Shown here one piece after another: positions 23,935-34,136 of a stretch of 64,000 nucleotides of DNA. Source of the stretch: Phorcus lineatus. Taxonomy: Eukaryota > Mollusca > Gastropoda > Trochida > Trochidae. A program made the translations under genes and the position numbers. The first letter of the stretch is position 1. Every line of letters starts with the position of its first letter. Location of the stretch: positions 9,926,001 through 9,990,000 of the forward strand of contig OV121092.1 in NCBI GenBank assembly GCA_921293015.1, in the 5' to 3' direction. The notes under the pieces are model-generated. The model made no database searches. It was given only the letters and a program-made list of their open reading frames with translations, and had not been told where the DNA came from.

Positions 23935-26480
23935 ATTACAAAATGTACAAATTCTTTTGGAATATTTAGACAGCGCCCGCAAACTGAAGATAAGGACAGG
24001 CAGGAGATTTACAGCACACGGCAAACTGACGAGATAGACAAATCAATCTACTTAGAAATAAAAGCCAATTTTTTAAGCATGGAACCTAGGACAACAATAG
24101 CTTTATTGACTAAATTGAGGATATATAGATCTATATATATAACAACAAGATCAGAGCAATTAATGAAGAAAGAGAGAACTTGTATGATTACGCCAAGCAA
24201 ACACGTGAGAACTCCCCGTCTGGACTATTTGTTAGGAGAAAAAACACAACAGCGTCGGCAATATACTCAAGTGTGCATGTATTGGAAGGCTAATAGTCTT
24301 AATGATGTCATTAAAATATACCAGATCCTAGACGTAAGAGGGTAAGAAATAGTAAGGCCGAGAATATGACTCTGAACAGCGTTATGACTATAAGGAGCAG
24401 AAAAGAGAATATCGACGTCTGTTCAGGAAATAAAAAAGAACCAATAAAACAGATTTATTGAAAAAAAATAGAACTATCCTCTGAGCTAGATGTAAGTACC
24501 TTTCAAAAAGTGTTCGCAAACAAAAGGCATTAGTAACAAAGTCGATGAGCGCGGTTTAACGCCCTCTGAAGTATATAAAATATGAGGAAAACACTATGCC
24601 GATTTAGATCAACCGCATTTATCAGAACCTTTTGATAGTTACGTAAAAAATCATATATCTAGATTAGTTCGGAATATTGGCAATAAATCCCAGGGAATAT
24701 GATGAAGAACTAGAAAGAACTTTACTATTTCAGTAGGTAAAAGACGCAGTAAGCACTCTAAAAAAACAAATCTCCCGCGGTCCTCATAAAATCCCCAATG
24801 AGCATGTCATACATGTAGCCGATGTCCTTATCAGTCGATATATATATTGTATATTTTTCAATCATATGATTAAATCTCATTATGTTCCATATAAATATAG
24901 ACTTGGAATGGTAATATCAATGGTTATTATAAATCTGACCCACGAAATGACGTCTTGCCGTGGCTAGTTATTTGAAAAATTTGTGCTAACGCGAATCGAA
25001 AATTAGTTACTTAAATCTCAGCCCGAATTACCTGTATTACAAATTGGATTTGGAAAGGAACATGGAGCTATAATGTCCGTTTTTACTCTCATGGAGAGTT
25101 TTCAGTTTTATAATTATCGCGATTCCCCAGTATTTTCAGCCTTTCTTGGCAACGCAAAAGAATTCGACAGAATCTGGCACGATGGTTTATTCTACAAACT
25201 ATAGGATCTAAATATTAAGGGTAAAACTTCATCACTGCTGTACTAATAGTGAATCATTTGTTTCATATCAAGGAGAAAAATCAGAAAATACCCAGTAAAA
25301 CAAGGTGTTGGATAGGGAAGAGTTACATCCTCTATGTTTTTTTATCGTTTAATTACATCCTTCAGGCAAATCAACTGGGAATCAATCTTTGGAATAGGTG
25401 TTCCGTCTGTCTTACTTGCTGACGATACTACACTCGTAAGCACACCTCCTAAGAGGCCTATAGGCATCATTTGATATATAGAGGATACTAAACGACCTTC
25501 CATTTAATACTATTTTTATTAAACGAATTAATGATTAAGTATAAAACGAGCGAAAGCGAGTTTGATACCAAATCATTAATGAGTTCAATAAAGAATAGTA
25601 TTAAATGGAAGGAAGTTTAGTATTCTGTTTATTACTTGACTTCAGTAATCAATCATTATTACCGAAAGTGTACTGAACGAAGCATTTCCGCGACTAAACC
25701 GCCATTGAGACGTCTGTGCCAAGATTGTGACGTCACAACCACACAATATTATAACCTCATACGGGGAGCGGTATTACACTAGTTTAATATCGCCGTATAA
25801 ATATTACACTGCGGTATCTTACACGGGCGAGTAATAATGTATTGAAATACGCCTTTAAACGGCAGTTAACATATAATCTATCAAAAAGTAACATCATCGT
25901 ATAAAGAATCCGAAAATTCCATCAAATAAACTTCCAATGTTGACTTTGCAAAATTCCCATTCCCAAATCAGACGTTTATGGAATTGTACTCTTCAATAGA
26001 AGTCTTTCAACAAAAACAAGAAGTTAAAAGTATTGTCAATAATCAAGACAGGACGTGAACTCCGATCTATTGGATTGAACGATCCATTTACATGTGTCAA
26101 TATGACTCAAATCACTATATACCAAGTATCAATAGCCAACATGCAGATTTATTCGAACAAACGCAAGACCTGTTAGATCTGACCTGCTAGACCTGTGCAA
26201 AATTTGATGAAAAGATCATCATCAATATCAACCATTGCAAATTCGGGTTTGTGGTTATACTGATTGGATATATGGATAGATGTAAACTTTCATTTCTTGG
26301 ACGTCTGTATGACATCGAATTTAATGTCTTTGCAAAACATATGTTTTGTGCGTCTATAACAACTCAAACAAAAACAAATAACGTTTCTGATGATCTCATA
26401 TCAATATCTGAAAAATACAACCTTTATCACTATGCTGAAAATTACATTACTCGGGGTATTTTCCTTCCAAACACGTTTGG
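23935..26480 (+). mobile_element. Degenerate non-LTR retrotransposon (LINE), split by foldback copy C
   Basis: Broken reverse-transcriptase pieces are readable in order: linker-like basic frames at 23911-24345, then VLQIGFGKEHGAIMS near 25037, KEFDRIWHDGLFYKL near 25156 (RT domain A region) and LLADDTTLVS near 25425 (the catalytic DD). Beyond an insertion, GYMDRCKLSFLGRLYDIEF near 26262 resembles the C-terminal part of LINE polyproteins. Many stops and frame changes make it inactive. The clade cannot be assigned by eye. The insertion spans about 25470-25850. Confidence 0.7.
25478..25850 (+). mobile_element. Foldback element, copy C, inserted in the LINE
   Basis: AGAGGATA (25480-25487) is followed by a hairpin with arms 25487-25514 and 25594-25621, about 28 bp and nearly perfect, with an inner stem AATTAATGATT/AATCATTAAT. 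The loop is CGAGCGAAAGCGAG, and TATTCTGTTTATTA follows. The body again holds TGACGTCA. The stem is unrelated to those of copies A and B. It interrupts LINE sequence shortly after the RT catalytic motif, so it is younger than the LINE. Confidence 0.75.
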
Positions 26481-26649
26481 AGACGAATTGTAAATAATAC
26501 TATACATAACTATTAAGAACGACTTTAGCGATCGAAATCTATAAATCAGCTGAACATGTCATTATATACATTGATTCACACCAAATTGTCTTGCCACATG
26601 TTATGGCAATTAGGTTATAAATATCGTCAATATAAATATTTAGTTTAGT

Positions 26650-26998
26650 CTTGCAATCAGCCACGTCGTTTCAAAAGTACCACTTCAAATAGCCCAATTT
26701 ACTTCCGTAAGCTTTCGGAAAACTAAACTTTATTCCGATATGCATTTTTACTTTGAGTCCTCTTTACAATACACATACGCCTCATTTAGCGACTGCATCA
26801 TGGCATAGACTTGTCTGTCAAGATATATCTTGTTCATGCTTTAGGTGTTTTCACTGGCTGAAATATTGCAAGGTATCTTTTTTTTTGCAAAATTTTGTTG
26901 CAATCTTGTGCCGCTAGGGTTAACTGCCGGAGGTTGAAAAAAGCTATTATTAATTGTTTTAGAATAAATGACGGAGCTACCTACGTGAGAAGAGAATG
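26650..26998. mobile_element. MITE family Q, partial copy upstream of the fibrinogen-related gene
   Basis: The right end (AATGACGGAGCTACCTACG to AGAGAATG) is clear, and internal blocks match other copies (CTTCCGTAAGCTTTCGGAAA, CACTGGCTGAAATATTGCAAG). The left terminal repeat was not found. It ends 46 bp before the ATG at 27045. Confidence 0.7.
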
Positions 26999-27044
26999 GT
27001 ATACCATGGACTTATGGATGACGTTGCATTTTACTTATTTCAGA

Positions 27045-30000
27045 ATGTCCAATCTCAAGGTCTTTCCACGGGCACATGTTCTTCTTTCAACATGTATTTG
27101 CATGGTAATTTCCTACAACATTTCCATGAAAGATTTTGTGAGTTTTCCCGATTGCAAATATGACATGGCCGGCGGTAGTGGCGTCATATCGACGTCCAAA
27201 TCGAGGTCTTCCATGGACTGTCTGACTCGATGTGCAAGCAAGGAGGACTGTCTGGCAGTCAATGCCTGTGATGTGAAGAAAGGCGAAACACTCTGTGAGC
27301 TGCTGGGTTCACGACACGCCGGATGTTCTGCTCTGGTCAACCGCTCTGACTGCAAATACAAGGAGAAGAAGGATGAGGTTTGTTAGGTCTTTAGGATAAA
27401 ATGTCCACATCTAGAGCGCCGTTTCCGTTCTACATAGTGTACATGTTTGCTCAGTTAAGGCGCTGTGAACAAGCAAATATAGGGATGCGATGATTCCTGA
27501 TACAGTGCGTCTTTAGGTCAGATACTCATTTACAAATGGATTAGTATGATAAAGTGACACCGTTCCAAGATAATTCAAACACAACAAAAGCTCCGGTTGA
27601 ATCATTACTTATGACATGAAAATAGAGCCATTAGCACTGTAGCTTATCAGGCTATCTGATGAATCCTAACCAGTTAAGGAGTCCGTATATAAAGTTCTAG
27701 CTTTCTAGGTCTTTTGCTTTCGGAAAAGAAGATGAAGATAAGTTTTGGGGCATGGTTCCTGTTGTCCTTATAAGGGGTCACAGGGTCACAAAATCTATGT
27801 ATCAGAATCCCCATCAGCTAAGGAGTCTTTATCACAAAGTTTCAGTTTTCTGGACCCTTTGCTTTTGAGGCAGGAGATGAAAATAGTATAGATCAATGAT
27901 GTTCAACTTTGGTTTTAGAATGCAAACTCAAGTTAAAGGTACGTAACAAACCTTTGTTATTTACGGTTCCATGTAATCATTACCTCAATGTAAACTTTTC
28001 ACCAAGGATCACAACCCTTGCCAGAACGGAGGGACCTGGGTCTACAGCAAACCGTGTCTGTGTTCCCCGGGATGGGCAGGCTACTACTGCGAGAGGCTTG
28101 TTAGAGGTACGACTCACACCTTTGAAATCATCATGTTATATCAGATTATTAGTACAATAACTTAATATTTTTCAAGGCAACAGGAACAGTGATTTAAGGA
28201 GAAGTTATAATGCATACTAACGCCAATATATTGACGAATGTAACAAATCAAAATACCCCCCTTTAGCAACGAATACTCTGCAAGGCACAACCCACAAGTC
28301 CAAATCTCTTGTCTATTTAAGCATATTGCTGTCTTTTGTCATCCATGTTAGCTCCTTACCGTGCCACATCTTAACTTTGTAGTACAATCACTGCGATATG
28401 TGCATTGACGAAAAACAACAGTCTATAAAGTAGCTGGAGTCGACAACCAAGAACTTTTTATTTTTATATAGCAGTTTTCTGTGGTTTTTACCGTACAAGA
28501 CTCAATTCGTGCAATCGGATATATCCTCGAGGTTGCTTCTCTCAGATCATGAAATTTGTCGAAATGCAGCAAGGTAAAAATAGCAAGTGATAGGGACTTG
28601 GGAAGTTAAACATATAGTAGGTCGAACGAGCTAAAATTGATTGAAATCACACATGATACATCAATTCATTACCAAGTGTAGAAGCGAGGACAGCCCACAT
28701 GCACCAACATTCCACTTATGTCAAAGAAAATCAAACAGTCTGGGTCATGATATGCCTGCGTTGGTAAAGTTCAATGAAAGTGGAACTCATAGACACGTTC
28801 AATTCTAACAGGGTAAGATGAAAACCATGAAGTCATTGCGCCGAGTCAAGTTTTCATTGAAACTTAGATAACAATAAAGGCACCTCTGTTAGTGATAATG
28901 GCTTTATGTATGAAGATTGGTGAACCCGTATGTATGTGTATGTATGTATGTATGTATGTATGTATGTATCTCCTCAAACTAACACTTTAAAAGAGTCACT
29001 GACAAAACAGGTGTCGCAATACTTTTTTACAGGGGTATAAGTCATTTATATAGAGCCATTCTATTATGTCCTGTTTTCAGTGAATACAAAGTTCTGTAAC
29101 ATTATCTTGTCGCAAGAATTATGTATCTTAGACTCTCTATTTACAAGATTTGCTAGATGATAACCTCTACTGAGGGTATTATTCTGATAAATATTCTAAA
29201 GATGTATTCTTTGAATCTTGCAGACTGCAAAGAGGGGAAACAATCTGGACTTCAAGGGGAGACAATCTCGAAGATTCAGCCTATACAGTGCCCTTACCCA
29301 TTCGACGCGTACTGTAACAACTGGGGATACACCTACTTCCTGCGCAGAAACCACCCGTTTGATGACCCGGCCGACTGCGAAGGGAAAGTGCTTGATCCCA
29401 ACATGTCCTGGGTCGGGTATCGTGAACAGTTCGGGAGCCGGAAGTGCGACTACTACCTTGGGCTGGATAAGCTGTGGCACATCCTCAGACAAGGCTCCTA
29501 CAACCTGCATCTGTACCTCCAGTACTACCTAAACCCCCAGGTGAGAGGATAGGTAAAATACATTCCTGAGTGAAACGGAAGATTAAATAAACCGTCAACC
29601 TTTCACAAATCTGTAATATTGAATAAGAATAAGTATGAATAAAATTACAATTGATTTTACTGAAAACATTTAGTCTTTTCTTATATTGTTCATATACGCA
29701 GACAGTCTTAGGCAGGAGGCTATCTTAAGGGCATTACCTACGAGGGCAATCATATCGGGGTTCTTATTTTTGATACGATTGCCGAGGGCAAAATATCACT
29801 TTTTCATTGCACATGACGTCACGTCAAAAATAGACAGAGAGATATTTAAGTCTTGGTTTCGTTTAAGGTCAAAATAAAAACAAAAACATAAATACAGCAC
29901 CCTTGTAACATTAACAAACCGATCCCACTGAAACGTTAACAATGCTTGAGTTTTCAGACGTCAAATATGGCAAACGCATTAGTGTGTTGTTGCAGTTTTA

Positions 30001-30372
30001 CTTTTTAAAGTTCTGCCATGTCTCTCTGCCCCACAGGACGTCAACCCCACTACGGTGGAAGTGTACTACTGGAACTTCATGATGGCCTCTGAGGCGGATG
30101 ATTACGCTATCGTCTACAGTGGATTATGGGCCAAAAATGGCGCTGAAGACGGCTTGAATCTCGGGTCGAACAAACCAACGCGCTTCTGCACGTGGGATAG
30201 AGACTGCGGCACCTGCGCACAAGACAGCGGGATTGCCTGGTGGTACAACGAAAACTGTGACAACTTCCCGCTGACGGCCAGGAATGGGACTGTGTACTGG
30301 CCAATCAATGGCACGGTCCGTAGACTGAGTCTTGCAGTCATGCAGTTCTTCCCAGATAACTACCACTGGTGA
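27045..30372 (+). CDS. Secreted PAN/EGF/fibrinogen-related protein
   Basis: Four exons, 27045-27377, 28007-28106, 29224-29540 and 30037-30372 (TGA), give 361 aa with all phases consistent. Residues 1 to about 25 are a signal peptide. Residues 30-105 are a Cys-rich PAN/apple-like module (Cys 37, 59, 63, 69, 75, 84, 94, 103). Exon 2 is an EGF-like module (NPCQNGGTW...CLCSPGWAGYYC). Exons 3-4 are a fibrinogen C-terminal domain: WVGYREQFGS, YYLGLDKLWHILRQGSYNL, DDYAIVYSGL and IAWWYNENC. Such proteins act as extracellular lectin-like recognition molecules; that role is inferred from the family. Oddities: the EGF module has Trp where NGGTC is usual, and the calcium loop after FCTWDRD is shortened. 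The ATG at 27045 is chosen for its signal peptide. An acceptor just before it (TTATTTCAG) implies a 5' UTR exon upstream. Confidence 0.85.
27720..27895 (+). repeat. Dispersed repeat in intron 1 of the fibrinogen-related gene
   Basis: Blocks such as AGGGTCACAAAATCTATG and AAAGTTTCAGTTTTCTGGAC resemble the 12080-12470 segment of the PSMB3 duplication (GAGTCACAGATTCTGCAATC, AAAATTTCAGTCTTCTAAAG). This looks like an old interspersed repeat of unknown class. Confidence 0.4.
28921..28970 (+). repeat. (TATG)n microsatellite
   Basis: A run of about ten TATG units in intron 2 of the fibrinogen-related gene. Confidence 0.9.
29733..29835 (-). mobile_element. Foldback-family fragment, copy D
   Basis: TACCTACGAGGGCAATCATA and the following GATTGCCGAGGGCAAAATAT through ATGACGTCAC are the reverse complement of the right end of copy B. 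The hairpin half is absent. It lies in intron 3 of the fibrinogen-related gene. Confidence 0.65.
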
Positions 30373-30526
30373 TTGGACTCGGATGAAGCTAAGAGACATG
30401 GCATTTGTCTGTCAACCAGTAATACCAGTAATTCAGTCCATTTGCCCGAAAACATTTTTATCCGTCTATTGAAGAGAATTATTCATCCGAACTGTTTTTA
30501 AATTTTCTACATTTCAGAGGTAAAGC

Positions 30527-31354
30527 CATTCTCTCCCGACAGAGGTAGCTCCGTCATAAATTCCTATACAACCTCTGTCTTAATACGAAGGTTTCTCGGC
30601 CTGCCGGCACTTTCCCCTAGCGGGAAAACATTGCAACTTAAAGGGACCATTCGAGCGGCTTTCATCCGCCATCTTGAAATGTTAGCATTGTGAGAAATCA
30701 AATGTGCTGTATTTTGCTAATTCATTGAAAAAATTAAGAAATAACTAATAGATTGATAGAAGAGGGGCATATTTACAAATAATTCATAATAAAAGTTGTC
30801 AGTTACGACAATGTTTTGTCGTAGTAATGCATTCCACATTCGTAGCTCCGATGATTGGCTTCATTTCACGAAGTTTTTCTTTTTTGATCGATACACTTTA
30901 TTCTTTGTCAAATTGTGAAATCTTGAACAACTGAAATGTTAAACTCATGTACAAAGTTGACATTAAGTGTGAATAGAATCATGTAAAAATCATATATTTT
31001 TGTTAACAGGAAAGTCCTCCTGAATTTCGTTTCCACAAAAAATACCCCGCTCGAATGGTCCCTTTAAACTACCTGGCTATATTTCAGCCAATGAAAACAA
31101 GGAATGTATGAATAACATATTTGATATCACACAGGCCTGTGCAATGAAACAGTCGGAAAATGAGGCGTTCTGTAAAGACGACTCAAAGTGCAAGGTGCAT
31201 ATTCGAATAAAGTTTAGCTTTTGGAAAGCTTACGGAAATAACTTAGGCGATTTGAATGATAACTTTTGAAACGGCGTCGCTGATTGCACAACTAACTTTA
31301 AGACAGAGGTTGCAGAGGAATTTATGACGGAGCTATCTCTGTTGGGAGAGAATG
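30527..31354. mobile_element. MITE family Q, full copy with nested insertion
   Basis: The left end CATTCTCTCCCGACAGAGGT and right end CTCTGTTGGGAGAGAATG are well-conserved inverted repeats. The interior matches the copy at 17250 except that a 422-bp element sits in the block GCAACTTTAACTACC. The copy begins about 155 bp after the stop codon of the fibrinogen-related gene. Confidence 0.9.
30642..31063. mobile_element. TTAA-target MITE nested in family Q
   Basis: The ends AGGGACCATTCGAGCGG and CGCTCGAATGGTCCCT are perfect inverted repeats over about 16 bp, flanked by TTAA at 30638-30641 and 31064-31067. A TTAA duplication is typical of piggyBac and some Kolobok elements. The uninterrupted site in the copy at 17250 confirms both boundaries. 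Non-coding and young. Confidence 0.9.
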
Positions 31355-33586
31355 AGGTTCAGCGCGTTTTCGAAATTTTAGTTATGCTTCATGGATTATT
31401 ATATTTCGAACCTATTGTAGATATCCATCTAGCCTCTTCTCTTTGAATAGTGCATCTTGACCAGTAGACAGAGCGTGGTCGACCCGATGTTTTCACGAGA
31501 TGGTTGCTCACATGTTGCTCTAATGACCGTTAAAAGTATATTATTATTTGCCCAATGTACAAATAAATACCAGAGCAACTCGTGTAACAGGGTTTTGCAA
31601 GAGGAAAAGGAAGACTTGTGAATAGATTGCGTTTGCGTATTGAAGGTGACAGGAAAGCCATCTTATTACACGTTCAGATTTCGAAGTCAAAATATCTGAA
31701 TAAAGCATGAATGATGTAATGTTGTTGTTTTATATGTGAATGACGTCTTTCTTCGACTGCTTCTACCTGGGTTGTAGCGATTCTTTCATTTCATCTTCGG
31801 TATACGTGAAGGTTCATACGATTTGGGCTACTTGTTATTGAGTGATGGTTGTTTTATTTCGTAAAGGGGCGACAGGTCCATGACACAGAAGCTTCTTGCA
31901 ATACAGCTATGAAATGACAAACAAATTTTATAAGTGTTTTCATACAGGCAAATCTAATATGATACATATATAACATAATTATCTTATTGTGATATCTTTG
32001 AAGAAATACTGCCATTGTTTTGTTGCTAGGAATAAAAAGTTCAAAGATTTGAGTATGCCTTTTGAAAGTGTACGATTTTGGCCATCCTTCAATTGTCAGC
32101 GTAGCTCTTACTTTACCCTGATATCTACCAAGGCAAATGTTTTCTAACCTTGGCGAATGGTTTTTCATGGTTGTATATTCCATTTACTTTTCTTAGCCAA
32201 TGAATTTCGTGAATGAAGGAACCTGAATCATAACATTCATACACCTGTATTATTTCATCAGGGTCGTGCCGCTATTTCTGGATGAGAATCATTTCACAGC
32301 ATTTACCTTGATTGATATAAGGGTATGGTTGGATCAACGCTGATACAAAAAATCTGATATGGCAGAAGGGATTATGGTAGGGTAGTATGAAACTATTAGA
32401 TCATTATTTCACGTATAACATGGCCACTTAGAAAGACTCCAGTACAATTGTGGCTGTTCTTCGGGATGGATTCTGAATTCCTTGTCTCTGGTAAGCCTTT
32501 TATGCGTAACTCCGCATTGAATTTCAAGGAAGTATTGTAACAAGAGCTAATTATAAAGGTTTGATGTTGGCACTTCTTTAATTTTCAAAGCAAATCACGA
32601 TTCAAAGCTGCATTTTTCTGCACATTGTGTATGAAAGCATATGAAGTTCCCTGTCTGAACTTCTCTCAACAATCAATAAGTTAGGTTTTTACGACCATGG
32701 TTGTCAAAATCACTGGCAAAGCGCTTCTAAACGTGGCGGAAGTGATATATAGAGATGAACTTCTTACCGGTAAACTTGACTTGTATGAAGATAACGAGTT
32801 GATCACGACAAACTCTTTTGAGGTTATGCTTTACTTCACTGCAGGCATTAAGTCGAAAGAACCCTACGGCAATAAAGGGGCAGTATCACGTTTTTTAGAT
32901 AAATAAAATGATCTCACAAACATGAAAATTAATGCTACCAATCGCAAGACAATGTTTTTTTTAATAAAAAAGATTCAGTTCTAAATTAAGTCTGATCATC
33001 TAAGCTATGTTTATCCATTTTAATACCTAAAATGATTCAAACCAAAAACAGATGTCAGTTGTTTTAACTTGATAATTAATGATCTCTTCTATAACTTAGG
33101 AGCACCTGCTCCAGTTATGAGAAGTTTGACCCTCTGAAGATAAAACATGCAAAAGACATTTGAGAATTCTCAACATTTCCCTGTCATATCTTTTCACTTC
33201 ATAAGTCTTATGATAAGGAAGTTGTGTAAATATCATTAGGGAGATGAGTATTGATTCTGGGTAAATAGTGTGTAAACTGAAAATAATTTAGTGCGGCTAT
33301 GTGATTTGTTGGAGATTGAACATACAACAACAAAATGTCAGTTTTATCACATTTAGTTTTATATGGACAAATGTAGTTTTACATTGATTTAACAATGTGT
33401 TATTTCAATTATTTTACATTGATTTAACTGGTCTTGCATTAACCATTCATTACTTCTCCTTATCGGTCCGGCAAATCATTCTCTTAACTCGGAGAAATTA
33501 CACATTCATTAATGAATTTATTGTAATTTGTTATGTCTATCACTATTCAATAAAACATTGCAGTGTTTCCTTTGGAATACAAAGTG

Positions 33587-33626
<40 letters not shown>

Positions 33627-34100
33627 ATAAATTACATATTCATAAATGAATTAATAATCATCTTTATTTTTGTATCTTTGTATAACAAAACATTGCAAAA
33701 TGTTTTTCTGTAATACAAAGCTCTTAAATATGTTTCATATATCACACATTCATATATGAATTCATAATTAAATTGTAATTTTCTTCACTGTTTAATATAA
33801 CATTGTCATATTTCCTCTGTAATATAGAGAGCTTTAATATCTTCGAATATAACACCATGATTTTCTCTGTTAAATACCTTAACCATTCGTGAAAGCACAG
33901 TAGCTGGCTGAGTAAGATTTAATCTTCATCAGTAATGAATGCAGATAAAGAAATCCGGTCCTGTATATATGAATTAGCAACACTTTTCAAACAAAGTATT
34001 CAAAAGCACTTTTAATTTACAGTTCACTTTCTTGATCAACAGTCCACATCTGAATAAGGAGAAAATCAACAACTGACTCAAAACACTCTTCTTTCCCCAA
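31355..34100. other. Intergenic between the fibrinogen-related gene and ZNF622
   Basis: Open frames exist at 31854-32183 (minus, 109 codons) and 32697-32906 (plus, 69 codons, beginning MVVKITGKALLNVAEV). I recognise neither, and no splice or family evidence supports them. A (TA)n run sits at 33590-33622. The stretch next to 34137 is the 3' flank of ZNF622. Confidence 0.5.
33590..33622. repeat. (TA)n microsatellite
   Basis: About sixteen TA dinucleotides. Confidence 0.9.
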
Positions 34101-34136
34101 GGGCTGATCCAGGATGCAAAGGGAGATAACTCTGGT

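Noticed and set aside
23911-24345. 144-codon ORF as a host gene
   Set aside because: Basic, Lys/Arg/Thr-rich and directly continuous with reverse-transcriptase remnants, so it is best read as part of the LINE relic.
26895-27044. Longer N-terminus for the fibrinogen-related protein starting at the ATG at 26895
   Set aside because: That extension runs through MITE family Q sequence and would bury the clear signal peptide that begins at 27045.
29196-29532. Overlapping 104-codon ORFs on both strands of fibrinogen exon 3
   Set aside because: Shadow frames of a GC-richer real exon; the frame that matches the fibrinogen domain is unambiguous.
31854-32183. 109-codon minus-strand ORF as a gene
   Set aside because: No recognisable family, no splice partners, AT-rich composition like its surroundings.
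32697-32906. 69-codon plus-strand ORF (MVVKITGKALL...)
   Set aside because: Reasonable amino-acid composition but no family, no flanking exon and no conservation evidence that I can see.
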